Assembly: GCA_017979445.1 (NCBI GenBank)
Contig: CM030716.1
Coordinates: 15,333,443 to 15,397,442, forward strand
Reading direction: 5' to 3'
Source of the DNA: Akebia trifoliata
Taxonomy: Eukaryota; Streptophyta; Magnoliopsida; Ranunculales; Lardizabalaceae
Length of the DNA: 64,000 nucleotides
Shown: in pieces, positions 1 to 12,300 of the stretch
Layout: each line of letters starts with the position of its first letter
Position numbering within the stretch: the first letter of the stretch is position 1
The notes under the pieces: generated by a model
What the model was told of the DNA's origin: nothing
What the model saw: only the letters and a program-made list of their open reading frames with translations
Database searches by the model: none
Made by a program: the position numbers and the translations under genes

Positions 1-133
1 CTTAACGCTTATCTGATTAGTGGTCCAAGTATTAGGGTATGTTTTGTGCAAAACAGTACCTATTTGGAATATTCTTGGTGGTGTGGTGCTGTGGTTTGCG
101 TGATTTGCTACTCCATCTTTATCGAAATTTCTA

Positions 134-1118
134 ATGGCTTCGTCAAAGAGTTCCGAAGTTGTATCTAGGAGTTCCAGTTCTTCGAATCAGGGGTATATTC
201 CCTTAGAGAATCTGAATATGCAAATTACTACTGTGAAGTTGGATGGCAAAAACTTCTTGGAGTGGTCTCAATCAGCAAAGATGTATGTTAGGGGTAGAAG
301 TAAGTTGGGATACATCAGAGGAAGAATTACTGAGCTAAGATCAGACAGATGCACTCCATGAAAAGTGGAAGACAGAAAATCTTACTGTTATGTCTTGATT
401 GTTGCATTCTATGCAACCACATATTAGTCAGAGGTTCTTGTTTCTTCGTACTGCCAAGGAGATTTGGGATTCAGTAGCCCAAACTTACTCTCAACAAAAG
501 AATATTGCTCAAGTGTATCAACTTCGACAAGAAATTTTCCATCTTCATTAGGGGGAGAGTTCATTAGTCGAGCACTTTCCTTCACTCAGGAGTATGTGGG
601 AAGAGTTAGATCACACTATCAAATGTTCCAACCCCTATGTACAGGAGATGGAAGACAGTATAAGAAGTTAATTGAGTAGAACCGGATTTTTTAATTTCTT
701 GCAGGACTCCATCCTGAATTTGAACTGCCCCGGGTTCAAATTCTTAGTAGGGATGACTTGCCTTCTCTCAATCAGGTGAACTCTTATGTCCAGAGTGAGG
801 ACAGTAGGAGAAGTGCTATGACTCAGGTTCCAGCTAATGATAGATCTGCTTTGGTTTCTTTCTCCAATCTTCAACGGCACAGTAAAAGTAGGGGTCAAAA
901 ATCTGGTGGTAAGGGTAGTTTTAGTTCTGGTGATTGAGACAAGCTTAAGTGTGAGCATTGTTGCAGAAAGGGGCACGCTAAGGAAAAATGTTGAGACTAA
1001 ATTAGTGAACCTCAGAAGTTCAGTAGACCTGGAGCTTCTGCAGCTAATGCTGCTATTGTTGATGCTTCTACACTGGGTACATATAGCTTACCAAAATCTT
1101 CCTCTCCGGATATGGTGA
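134..1118 (+). pseudogene. copia gag remnant with zinc knuckle
   Basis: The reading starts at a real ATG (134) and gives a serine-rich leader followed by a copia gag core (VKLDGKNFLEWSQSAKMYV). Stops and frame changes break the body after about 75 residues. A CCHC zinc knuckle survives at about 950-991 (C-x2-C, then KGHAKEKC) and would have bound retrotransposon RNA. A stop lies just upstream of the knuckle, so Gag cannot be made whole. The gag, then knuckle, then protease order is that of plant copia elements. Confidence 0.8.
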
Positions 1119-1229
1119 CTATTCCCAAGGAAGAGTTGGAGCAACTTCGGTATGCCATGGTTCAATTAGAACAACCCCTAGCTACCTCCTCATTTGCTCA
1201 GTCAGGTATCATTGGTTTTGCTCACCATG

Positions 1230-2706
1230 TACTTCCTCATCTAGTCCTTGTTGGATCATTTATTCTGGTGCATCCGAGCACTTGACTGATATGTCGTCCA
1301 TTTTTTCTTTTTTACTCTATTTGTTCTGGTCACGACAAAGTTAGGATTGTAGATGGTACACTTTCTTCAGTGTCTGGGAAAGGAAGTATTATCATTTCTC
1401 CAAGTCTTTCCATATCTTCTATTCTTCATGTTCCTAAGTTTGCTACTAATTTATTATCTGTGAGCTCTATCACGAAGAATTTGAATTGTAGCATCACTTT
1501 TTTTCCGTCCTATTGTGTTTTCCAGGATTTGGGAACGAGGAAGACGATTGATACTGGATGTGAAGCTAATGGTTTATATCTCTTGGACAAGATCTCCATT
1601 GTCTCAATAGCACTTCATTCACTTAGTAATAGTAGTAGTGTCAATAGAGCATGTTCTATGTTGGCATGCTTGTCTTGGTCATGTTTCTTTTTGAAGTACT
1701 TGAAACTTATTTTTCCAGGTTTTTTTACTTCATTGTCTTTATTGGATCTTCATTATGAAATCTGTGAGTTTGGTAAACATTGTAGGGTGTCTTTTCCTTC
1801 TCATGGTGATAAAAGTTATGCTTTTGATATTGTTAATACTGATGTATGGGGGCCATCTCCTATTACTTCTTTGTTTGGATTTCGTTATTTTGTCATTTTT
1901 GTTGATAATTACTCTCCTTGAGCCTGGTTATACCTCATGAAGTCAAAGGATGACGTGTGCCCAATCTTCAAAACACTCTACAAGCTGGTGTACACCCAAT
2001 TTAACAAGAAGATAAAAGTTCTTCGATCTGACCAAGGTGGAGAATACATCTATGGGTGGTTGAAAGATTTTTTTTGCTGAAAATTGTATTGAGCATCAGA
2101 ATTCATGTGTTCATACCCCACAATAGAATGGAGTGGCAGAAAGTAAAAAATCGCCACCTTCTTGAAGTTACTTGATCACTTTTGTTTGGAGCCAATGTTC
2201 CGAAACATTTTTGGTTAGATGTTGTTCTTGCAGCTGCTTACCTTAGTAATTGTATGCCCTCTCAAGTCCTTAATTTTAAAACTCCTCATCAGACTCTCCA
2301 ACCTGATCGCCCTCTTTTTTTAGTACCACCTAAAGTGTTTGGGTGTGTATGCTATGTTCATGTTCTGGGTCCTCATCGTACTAAGTTGGATCCAAAAGCA
2401 CTCAAGTGTATTTTCTTGGGGTATCCATCTAACCAAAAAGGGTATAAGTGTTATCATCCTTTGACTCGTTGTTGTTTTATATCCATGGGTGTTAATTTTT
2501 GTGAGTATGTTCCATTCTTTTCCATGGGTACCACAACCTCTCTTCAGGGAGAGAATCAAATTGATAAACATAGTGAAGAGAGGTTTCTTCAGTTCCTTCA
2601 GGCTCCCTTACCTATTCCCTCTACTCCAGTTGTTCATACTACTACTACTACGATGACTCATGATGATTGTGTTGGAGGAAAGGGGGAGCACAAAGTCTAT
2701 AGATGA
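1230..2706 (+). pseudogene. copia protease/integrase remnant
   Basis: At about 1250-1290 the sequence reads IIYSGASEHLTD, matching the copia aspartic protease motif D-S/T-G-A-S, but the catalytic Asp is Tyr. A GAG-pre-integrase-like stretch follows (ILHVPKFATNLLSVSSITKNL, about 1420-1480). The integrase core then shows DVWGP and VIFVDNYS (about 1830-1915), LRSDQGGEY (about 2020-2050), and the copia C-terminal part with VFGCVCYVH and LDPKALKCIFLGY at about 2335-2430. Frameshifts near 1920 and 2070-2180 break it. Integrase would have inserted the cDNA into the genome. Confidence 0.85.
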
Positions 2707-2949
2707 CACCGCTATCGTTTAGAGAAAAAAACTACAGCTAATGATTCTCCAGATCAATCAATCTCCTTGGATCCAGGTAATCCTATTCCTAGTGACTCTC
2801 ATTCTAGTGATATTCTATGTACAAATGATTCTAATCTTACCATTGCTCTCAGGAAAGGAAAAAGAATGTGTACTCAATATCCTATTTCAAAATACGTCTC
2901 GTACAAGGCCTTGTCCACCTTGTATAACTCTTTTGTTACCTCGCTATCC

Positions 2950-4458
2950 TCTGTATCCATCCCTTCATCTGTTGCAGATGCTCTGAAACATCCAAAATGG
3001 AGGGAAGCAATGGTTGATGAGATGAGATGAGATGAGAACCTTAGAAAAAAAAAACTCTATTTGGAAACTAGTAGACCTGCCGAAAGGAGAAGTATCCATG
3101 GGATATACATGGGTGTATACAGTGAAGTGTAAACCAGATGGTACTGTTGAAAGGTACAAGGCTAGATTGGTTGTTAAAGGCAATACCCAGGCCAATGGTA
3201 TTGACTACAAGGAGACATATGCTCCAGTAGCAAAGTTAAACTCTATAAGAGTTATCTTATCACTAGCAGCAAACTAGGGATGGCCTCAATACCAGCTCGA
3301 GCTATGAAGAAGGCCTTTCTCCATGGAGACTTAAAGGAGGAGGTGTACATGTTTACACCACCAGGCTTCCAGTTGACAGGAGAAAAGGTGTGCAAGCTAA
3401 GAAAATCCTCATATAGCTTAAAACAATCTGATGTATACTCAAAGTAAGGCAAATTACACCTTGTTTCTTCAACACGCAAGGGACATCACTATAGTTCTCA
3501 TCGTTTACGTGGATGATATTGTTGTAACAGGTAATAGTGAAAAAGATATTGATCGGCTAAGAAAGTATTTGGTCACAGAGTTTGAAATCAAAGACCTTGG
3601 AAAGTTGAAATACTTCCTAGGTATAGAAGGGGCAAGATCTGATAAGAGAATACTCATTTCCTAGAGGAAAAATGTGTTGGATCTACTTCATGAGATAGGA
3701 AATTGGGGGCAAAACCTGCAGATACACAGATAGAGACAAATCGCAAGCTTTGTAAGCAAAGTGGTGTGCCTCTTCAAGATGTTGGTATGTTTCAACGCCT
3801 GGTTTTACGCTTGATCTATCTTTCCCTTACCTGTCTAGATATTACTTATGTGGTTAGTGCCATAAGTCAAGATATGCACTCTCATGGCACTCAACACTTA
3901 CAAGCAGCATATCGTATTTTGAGGTATCTCAAATCATCTCCTGGTAAAGGGTTTATTGTTCAAGAAAAATGGGCATATGAATATAGAAGCTTTCACTGAT
4001 GCATATTGGGCAGGATCTTAGGATATAGGAGATCTATATCGGGCTATTGTACCTTTGTGGGGGGTAACTTAGTAACATGGAGAAGCAAAAAGGCAATAGG
4101 TTGTAGTCCGGTGAAATGCAGAAGCAGAGTACAAATCTATGTCACATGGGATTTGTGAGATGTTATGGTTAAAAATACTTCTTCAAGAGCTTGGCTTTCC
4201 AGTAGAAGGGTCAATGAGATTGTATTCCATCAACAAAAAAGGAGTCAAGCTTGATTATTGATAACAAAACAGCGATCAGTATTGCACATAACCCAATACA
4301 ACATAATAGGACTACGCATATCTAGGTTGACAGACATTTTATTAAGGAGAAGATTACAGGTGGTGTTGTTTGTGAGGACAAAAGACCAGTTTGCAGATAT
4401 TCTCACCAAAGGAATCAACAGTGTACAACTTCATGATATCTTGAACAAGTTGGCATGA
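2950..4458 (+). pseudogene. copia reverse transcriptase/RNase H remnant
   Basis: The copia RT entry motif (ALKHPKWREAMVDEM) lies near 2980-3030. It is followed by a YTWVYTVKCKPDGTVERYKA stretch and, at 3506-3517, the YVDD polymerase motif. The template then reads KDLGKLKYFLGIE and later SQDMHSHGTQHLQAAYRILR (about 3870-3930). The RNase H end closes with RTKDQFADILTKG (about 4370-4410), a hallmark copia C-terminus. At least four frame changes and in-frame stops interrupt it. RT and RNase H make double-stranded cDNA from the element's RNA. Confidence 0.88.
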
Positions 4459-4480
4459 TCGATATCTATGCACCAACTTG

Positions 4481-4491
4481 AGGGGGGGGAG
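4481..4491 (+). other. Polypurine tract of the copia element
   Basis: A run of purines (AGGGGGGGGAG) lies directly before a TGTTG LTR start, as in plant copia elements. It would prime plus-strand DNA synthesis. Confidence 0.8.
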
Positions 4492-4690
4492 TGTTGCAAG
4501 GGTAGAATAGTTTTTCTACTACAATGTACTTAATACGATTGTTACTTCAGTTACTCGTTAATATAAATAAGAATCATGGGAGATATGTAACAATTCTTTC
4601 ATGTACTCCTTTTTTCTCACATTCCTCTTTATTATTTCTCTATTCTTTTATTCTTTTCTAACTCGATTTACAAGAGAGCACTTCTACTCT
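4492..4690 (+). mobile_element. 3' LTR of the copia element (right end approximate)
   Basis: The LTR begins TGTTGCAAGGG just after the polypurine tract and contains a TATA-like ATATAAATAAG near 4561. Its right end is not certain. A CA at 4679-4680 is possible, and coding matches to another copia element resume by about 4700. The 5' LTR is not in the window to compare. Confidence 0.55.
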
Positions 4691-4694
4691 CTTC

Positions 4695-5122
4695 ACCTAA
4701 AGATCCAGTTTCATCGCCAGTTCCACCTTTGGAACAGTTTGTATATTACTCTTTGTAAATGTACACGTTCTTCTGTTACTAAGTATCCAATTGTTAATTT
4801 TGCTTCAAGTAATTCATTGTCTTCTCCCTTATCCTTGTTTGTTTAGTCCTTGTGTTCTATTTCTATTCTTAAGTGTCTTCAAGATACTTTATCCCATCTA
4901 GTTTGGAGGACAACGATGGAAGAGGAAATGACTGTTCACCATAGCAATGGAATGTGGACTCTGGTTTCTCTCCTATCTAGGAAGAAAGATGTAACGTGCA
5001 GATGGGTGTCTATTGATAAGTTCCAACTTGATGGAAAAGTGGGAAGACTGAAGATACGACCGGTTGCAGAGGATTATATGCGGACTTATGGCTTAAGAGC
5101 TGTCTCCCCTCTTTTTCCTTGA
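4695..5122 (+). pseudogene. Second copia RT fragment
   Basis: Immediately after the LTR lies another copia pol piece. It has the pre-RT linker (TKYPIVNF, SNSLSSPLSLFV), then LSHLVWRTTMEEEM, then TCRWVSIDKFQLDGKVGRL, the usual start of copia RT. These line up with the same region of the element at 2870-3180, so this is a separate copy. It stops at 5122. The first element may have inserted into this second one, whose left half would lie beyond position 1. Confidence 0.7.
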
Positions 5123-5447
5123 TGCAACAGAAACCTAACAGCCATTAACTTTGTTTAAGCACAAAACAGAGCCAGCTTATCCAACTCAAGCTTCACTCAC
5201 CTCTCCACATAATCAAGTTTGTATATAACCTCATATGAATAAATTCAAAATCGGTACACAAAATCAACCATCTTATAAGTACTAAACAAATTCTCTAACT
5301 TATAAAGAATGAGGTCATAGGAAATAAATCTATGGGTTTCCATCACTCACTCAAGAAACTTAACAACCAATTGGTAATACTAAAAGAAAATCCATGAATA
5401 CGCAGATGCAATGGCTTCTGCTACTAATCTGACTAGGTTAAGAACTC
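5123..5447. other. Intergenic, no gene seen
   Basis: AT-rich sequence between the copia fragment and the unrecognised minus-strand ORF. It could hold the 3' UTR of that ORF. I looked here on the minus strand for the missing last exon of the aminotransferase, in particular a CDRCGR-type ending, and found nothing convincing. Confidence 0.5.
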
Positions 5448-5957
5448 TTAACTTAGGTGGGCAAATCTGTTCAAAGGATGCAAAAGCCTAGCATACACTT
5501 CATTTGATGGGCAATATGGTCCAAGTCCAACATCAATAATTTGGAATGAATTGTGATAAGGAAAAGGTTCAAACACATGGTTGTGCTGAGCGCCATAGAG
5601 ATAAGCGGTTCCCACAACTTCACTGCACACAAGGCCCACGGGCATCAATCTTGAACATTCAATTGGTAGGCTACACCTTGGATTTTCGTTTGCCCAAAAT
5701 TCATATGATCTGAGATCTTTAACAATGCAATCTAGAACAAAGGTTAGAACACTTACAAAACAGCATTGTTTCAAGTGCCAGGAATGTCCATACCAGGCAA
5801 GTAAGATTTTTCTAGAGCCCATCCAAGAAGCGATTGATTGATTGCATTGTACAGGTTGATGCATCAGGGACCATGCATATGGTGTAGGGTGAAAGAATCT
5901 TAAACCTCTACTATGATCAGTGCCAAAATATATACATTGGGACGCGTTTGGTGACAC
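5448..5957 (-). CDS. Unrecognised ORF, possible 3' exon of an unknown gene
   Basis: This is an open frame of 169 residues on the minus strand with a TAA-type end at 5448. I do not recognise the family. The C-terminal 90 or so residues look like real protein, with balanced composition and few low-complexity runs: LPIECSRLMPVG, HVFEPFPYHNSF, IDVGLGPYCPSNEVY. The N-terminal half is less convincing. An acceptor-like pyrimidine tract ending in TCTAG lies inside the frame near 5732-5740, so the genuine coding part may be a last exon starting there. It lies downstream of, and on the same strand as, the aminotransferase, where that gene's last exon is expected, but it does not match it. It could be a captured gene fragment, a separate gene, or chance. 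Confidence 0.3.
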   Translation of the reverse strand: MSPNASQCIYFGTDHSRGLRFFHPTPYAWSLMHQPVQCNQSIASWMGSRKILLAWYGHSWHLKQCCFVSVLTFVLDCIVKDLRSYEFWANENPRCSLPIECSRLMPVGLVCSEVVGTAYLYGAQHNHVFEPFPYHNSFQIIDVGLGPYCPSNEVYARLLHPLNRFAHLS

Positions 5958-5989
5958 CTAAAGAGAGCCAAACATTTTCACTATATGAG

Positions 5990-6242
5990 CTAGAAGTTTC
6001 GGAATGGGCTGATTTTTTGTGAGGATGATCACTATGGTGAGGAGATCATCCTCACAAAAAATCAGCCCATTCTGAAACTTCTAACCCCATCCAAAGTGGT
6101 TTACAAATAATTGACAGTCCACAATTCTTCAACATGAAAACTGGAGTTAGAAGTTTCAGAATGGGCTGATTTTTTGTGAGGATGATCTTCTCACCATAGA
6201 GATCACCTCAGAAAAAATCAGCCCATTCCGAAGCTTCTAACC
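5990..6242. repeat. Double-hairpin MITE core (truncated copy)
   Basis: Two consecutive imperfect palindromes with arms of about 40-45 bases. Both begin TAGAAGTTTC(G/A)GAATGGGC and close with the complement ending in CTTCTAAC. They are joined by a spacer containing GACAGTCCACAATTCTTCAA. The same core occurs at 15.5 kb and at 39-43 kb, but here the outer terminal repeats and (TA)n flank on the left are missing. It lies 80 bp downstream of aminotransferase exon 9. Confidence 0.8.
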
Positions 6243-6324
6243 TATATATATATTTAAAATTCTTCGAACAATGGAACTTCAAATGGCCTTGAATGACACA
6301 TTCGTCAGGAGAGGAACAACTTAC

Positions 6325-9300
6325 CTTACACACAGTGGAGGAGCTAATCGAATAATGGTATCATGTGTTGGTTTGGCAAGAATTCCTCTGTCCTTCAACT
6401 GGAGACAGATATCATAAGCAGAGATGGGGGAAAGAGCCTTTTCGTTAAGCTCCACTGCATTAAGCAAACCTCTTCCCCTCACTTTCTTTATTATCTGTGG
6501 AAATTTCTGTTGAACCTTCATAAGCTGATGCCTAAATTCCTGCCCCATCTGATCAGCCCTGCAGGGTAGCAGCAGAATATAGATCATTATTTATTTTCCC
6601 TTTTGTTTGGAGAAAAAAAAAAAACTTTAGAAATCCAACTCAACAGGTCGTCTTTTCCAGTGGAACTCTGCTTTAATTAGTCAGAAATCTCACCTTGAGA
6701 AGTTTGAAAACTTGATTGAGAACAAAATGAAAATCAAAATGGATCAAGGAAAGTTCTGATAGAAAAAAATAAAGAAACCAACGAAGATGTTAAGTTTGGT
6801 TGAGTGGAATCACGACTCCACTAAGTCCACCTAACATCAGAACAATTTGAATCTGATAATTCTAATTCATAAGGAGCTCACAAACTAAATATTAACTTGA
6901 ATTTTCAGGAACAATGTGATTCCCCTATAATGAATATTAAGAAATAGTTCATGTACTTCACTCGGGTCAGTTATACATAAGGATGGAGAGAAGACAACAG
7001 TAAGATCATCTAGCATTATGGAGCTGAATGTTGGCATCCAAGAAGCATCATGGCAATAGAATGAGAATGGGGCTGCTCTAATAGGCAATAAACTAAGAGA
7101 ATCAAATGAGATGTATTGAGCATGTTCAATGAAGGCCGGTCCCAGCCTAATTTATAAGGAATTATACAATTTGAAGGTTCTAAAAGGATGTCCCAAAAGA
7201 ACGCGGATTGAGATAGTGAAAGTGGACATGAACTCACTTTCAAAAAGCTAACAATCAGTCCAGATGAGCAACTAAGCAAAGATTCTTTATTTTCAAAGAA
7301 AGCATTAGCATAAACTTGATATAAAAAATAAAATAAAAAACAATTTCTGGGAAAAAAATTTGAGCAAACAAGGGTACTTTCCCTCTGCATTAGAGTATAA
7401 TGGTGATCTTCATGTTACCCTAAAACGTCAAAAACTTTCTACGGAGTCGGCCATTGTCAAATTTCTTCCTTTTTATACTACTGGGAAGTATAATCTTGAT
7501 GTTGTAAACTAAGTAAAATATGTGATACCTCTCAGAAAGTCTTTCCTCTCTGATGACATCAAGTGAGGCAATGGCCACTGCGCTGGCCAAAGGATTTCCA
7601 CCAAAGGTGCTGAGAATAATTGAATCAGAAGCAAATTAACTTCAATAACATAAAATCCAATAACCAGACCCCAGAAGAGTTCAAAGAAGAAAAAGTAGAT
7701 ATAAATAGATATTTGAAATTCTGCATACATCCAGGAACATATAAAAAGGAGAAACATGAAATAACTCATGAACAATTAAGTGAAACCAGCAATACAACAG
7801 TGTTTGATTATGACTTGAGGCAAGTAACTTATGCCTTGAGGCTTTCCTCAGGAGAGGCTTCCAAAAGAGGTTTTTCCTTCAAAAGATTACGTCTTATTAA
7901 AAGAGGCGTTGAAAAAGATTATAATATTTTTTACCTTCAAATGATTATGTCTTATGGGTACACCTATTTCTCGTTTCTCCTTGTTTATGCAGTATTCTTG
8001 TATAATAGTCCTTAAAACTAAAGTTTGTCTCTGATCTGACATGAAGTTTATGTAAAGGTCCTTAACTATATATAATACATCTTTTATTTAGGCCATATTC
8101 TCCACAAACTCTAACTGATTTGCAACTCCAACAATCTTTGACTCATTTCTTCTTCCATTATTTTTCTATTTCCCTAATTTATCTCTCTCTATAGCAAACC
8201 TGCTCCTTCGTTTCTTCTTATAGTTTTAGAGCGGTTTATGCTTTTTTTAGTTAGATCGGTCATTACATTCTAGGTGTTCCTTTTTAGTTTCAAGGGATAA
8301 AAATTTGGAAATATACCACCCAAGAGGTGAAGCAGTGGTTCAGTGACCTAGGTATGCTCCCCAGGGTCGTGAGATCGAGCCTCCCCACCCGCATCTTTAC
8401 CTGATATGCTTGTTTGTGGCAGCAGGGCGTATCCACAGGGATTAGTCCCACTTCCAAAGGGAGTGGAGACGGACTGTCGCATCAAATTTTTTCTTTTGAA
8501 ACTATGGGTACTCTTCAGTTATAGTTCGATTTTTGATGAATTTAGAATCTGAATTCGAACATTAAACTTTGGAATGCGAAATTGAAAATTTTCATAATTT
8601 TATTTTAGTGATTTTCCTAATTCTCTTTTATAAAAAAAATTCTATTTATTTATTTGTTTAATTATTATTTATCTATTTAAAAAATGCATGCTCATGAGGC
8701 TTGACCCTAACACCTCACAGCTTTGGCTATTGAAACCCCTTGCCTCATGCCATAGTAATTTAAAACACTATTAATCATACACACCTTCTTTTTTCATTTT
8801 TTCAATCTTAACTTGTTTTGTGGAACCTTTTATCTCAATATTATACTAAAGTGGCCCAACTCGAGCTTCACAAGAAAAATATAGAAACTAGAACAGCGGC
8901 AATGTATTAAAGTTCGGAAAAAAAAAAATTAGCCATTTTATGGTGGCTAATCTGGCTTAGAAAACTGTGAATTCAACATTGCAATCCATCCAATTGAGCC
9001 ACAGAGTTCAACTGGAATTTGTTTAAGAGATTTCAAATGAACTAATCTTTAGATATTAAATCATTAACCTTCCATGTTCTCCTGGCTTGATGCACAGCAT
9101 TACAACCTTGTCTGCTAGCACTGCACTAACAGGTATGACTCCAGCACCCAGTGCTTTTCCTAGAATCTGAATAGAACATACATTAAAAAAAAAAAAAAAA
9201 GGTTGCCAGTAGAAATCAGTAAAAGGAAGCAAATGGATCTTTCACTTATATGGCATAGATGGAATGTGCGCGTGTGTGTTAACTCAGACATAGATACATA

Positions 9301-12300
9301 TGCAGCAACCAGAATATCTGTACAAACACATTTAAATAACACAGAAAATAAAAACTTAACGCTTCCTCACCCATCCACAGTACTCATGGAAGGTTGTAAA
9401 TATGTGCGGTAACATTCTTGTATGGATATTCCAGTTAGCAGTTCCACATATTGCAAAGGTTCTTGTAGAGGTACTCACCATTTTAATTTTTTTTATTTAA
9501 ATTTCATCATCATCAAAAAAGTAAGTCAGACTAGCAAGTATAGAGAGACTTAGTTCAGATTCATATTCAAACTGTCAATTCCCTCACTTTTGTTCCTTAT
9601 AAGTATAAAATTGTCCATGTCAGAAAGCCAGCTCTTGTACCAGCCATACCAAACAACCTCATCTAGCGGTCCTTAGAGATGAGGTCTTTCTTGTGCCATA
9701 TTATTGAACTTCATATTTTTCCCCCCATCTGCAATTCATGTGGCATATATGCAAGGCATTTTGGATCATCCAATGGGTGGGCCACCTTTGAGGTAGACTA
9801 AAAACGTAGATTGATTAAAGGACAAGACTTTATTCTGGATTTTTCATTAGATGAACGTGAAAATAACCCTTTGATTAGAGACTTCAGTTTTGGTGGCAGA
9901 GATTTCTCCTAGGTGAAATTCGCTAATTGAATGGTCTACAACACCCTTCATGTGTGCCAATTGTCAATTTGGGCAACTATGGACCCAGTATAGAGAAATA
10001 AAAAGAAAAAGAATAGACTAAAATTTTGGAAAATTGAAAATCTTCAAAGAAAATTGCCATGTGGCATTCATCAAGACAAAAATAAAATGCCTTACCACAA
10101 CATCTGGCCGGACATCTTCCCAATCGCATGCCAGCATTTTTCCCGTGCGTGCTATGCCTGTTTGTATTTCATCGGCAATCATCAAAACATTGTGTTTTGA
10201 GCATAGGTCTCTGACTTTCTTTAGATAACCATCAGGTGGCATTATAACCTAGAGAGATGAAAAAAAAATATTATATTATATCTATAAAAGTAGAAAAATT
10301 ACAATCTATAAGATGACTACTAAAGCTATGATGGGATCAAGGCATTCACTCTGCTTGTGTCATTACATACTAACACATGCAGGATTTTGCACACCAAATA
10401 TTCCATGTCAAAATCGAACACAGCGGATAGAATGAATCATTTAAACAAAGAATTAGATAAGGATGACTAAAATTCATAGCTCAGACCAATGCTGTAGAAC
10501 TTGAACTCAAGTCATAAATGGGTTTTTAAAATTTCTGAGTTTGGCTCAGTAAGAAACTAACTCATTTGGCAGAAGAAATTGGAATTTGGACTAGTTTCTC
10601 AGAGCTCAGCCAAACCAAATCAAGAAGATTGAGTTAAAAAAAAAGTTGAGGAATTTTTTGAATATCAGTTTAAACTTTAAACAATACATCATACGTTCTG
10701 CTTCCCAAGAAAACATACCCCAGCCTCTCCTTGAATAGGTTCAAATAGAAATCCAGCAATCTGATTTCCTTTTTCTGCATTTCCCAAAAGAAACAAAACA
10801 TTATATTATTAAAATGCCACAATACCATATTCAAAACATTATACTATCCAATTTCCTGTTTCTACATCTCTTGCATATATATGCCTTTTGTGTGCATATG
10901 TGTGATCAACCGACAGTGACTTAAGATCCTAAACAAATAAATATGAAACAATCACCACTATGGCTGTGGATTTTCCTACTCAGTTACCTTTAAAGATGCT
11001 CTCAAGAGCATTTGCATCTCCAAAATCAACTTTAAGATTGCCAGGCAACAAGGGTCCAAAACCATGAGTAGCGTCATTATCACAGCTCATAGAAATCACA
11101 GCTAAGGTACGGCCGTGGAAACAGCCACAGCATGAGACAATAATAGCCTGCACATTTCTTGGTTAGAGTTAATGGGATCAATTTTCTTCCTGGAAAATAA
11201 GAGAACTCAGTTATATATATAAAATTTTGATCAGGAATTATGGAGTTCTTAACCAATTTATGATGAACTCATCAAGCCACAAAGGAATTCCAAGAATCTT
11301 CACTCAATTATTCATAATCAGTATCAAATCCTTTTCCAATGATCTAGGGTCAGGTGAATGATTAGAAGATGAAGCAAAGGATCAGGATTCATTGCTCCTT
11401 TCCACTTTATCATGTTTTACACTCTCTTAACTCCAAATGAAAAAAATAAAAATAAAAAAGATAAATAAATCAACTGGAAATTAAGTGCTTTCAAAGTGAG
11501 AAGATCCTCTCTCCTCTAGATACTTATTACCATCATCTAGTGGAAAGATAAACATAATTTTCCTTTCTAAGTTAATGTTCTAATTCTATTTTTTTTATGA
11601 AAAATCAAGTAATGACCAATGAAGATTCGCTAGCATCTCCTGTTGACAACCATTTACCCCAAAAGACTGATCTGATGGGGAAGGCGCAACTATGAATATA
11701 AGAGGGTCACATGTTGAATTGGAGCATGATACGTGAGCACGTGATACCCTGGAGCAGAGGAGGATAACACAACACTCAACATCTCCATTTCATCTGATAG
11801 GATTCAATCACATAACAAATTCCCCACTCTCCAATTTTTATTTTTATTTTTGATAAATAAATTAGAATATTCAATAGAATTGAAAAAAGCTGGTTGATAT
11901 CAACCAATGGCATTACAAAGAACACAAGAAATACACTAAACAACCACCCCAAGAACACATCACTCCCCTGTAATGCTAAACACCCTATCCCATCAGGCCA
12001 AAAAGTCTTTAAAAAAATTCCTTTAAACCCTTTAAAAAGCCTTGCACCAAAAAAGCAGGTATCCCAAAATGGAAATGATGACATCATGTGAAACCCACTC
12101 CTTCCCTTCAAATATCCTGCTATTGCACTCCTTCCAAACTCCCAAAACAATTGCAAAAGGAGTTGAACTCCATAAAGGCCTTTTGGAGTTTCAAAAGAAG
12201 GAATCCAAATGCACCCACAGCTCGAAAACAGCACACTCAACTGCCCAACAGATCTAATTCTCCACTATCCAATTTAAATTTCCCTACCATTTGCTATGCA

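Larger units (their letters stand above)
1..4690 (+). mobile_element. Degenerate Ty1/copia LTR retrotransposon (5' LTR outside window)
   Basis: Gag, protease, integrase, reverse transcriptase and RNase H remnants follow one another in copia order on the plus strand. A polypurine tract and the start of a 3' LTR come next. Many stops and frameshifts separate the pieces, so the element is dead. No primer-binding site is seen before the gag ATG at 134, so the 5' LTR probably ends left of the window. Integrase lies before reverse transcriptase, which separates copia from gypsy. Confidence 0.9.

Noticed and set aside
7620..8015. 131-codon plus-strand frame inside OAT intron 7
   Set aside because: It lies in an intron on the opposite strand, has no recognisable domain, contains direct repeats (AAAAGATTA/CAAATGATTA.GTCTTA) and lacks an ATG at its stated start.
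8315..8400. tRNA gene
   Set aside because: A- and B-box-like motifs are present, but no cloverleaf stems or acceptor pairing are visible and the sequence continues as a SINE body.
11776..12240. 154-codon minus-strand frame
   Set aside because: It overlaps a TSD-flanked retroposed insert and intron sequence. Hydrophobic runs such as the [11 protein letters not shown] region come from the T/A-rich tail; no RT or endonuclease motif was seen.
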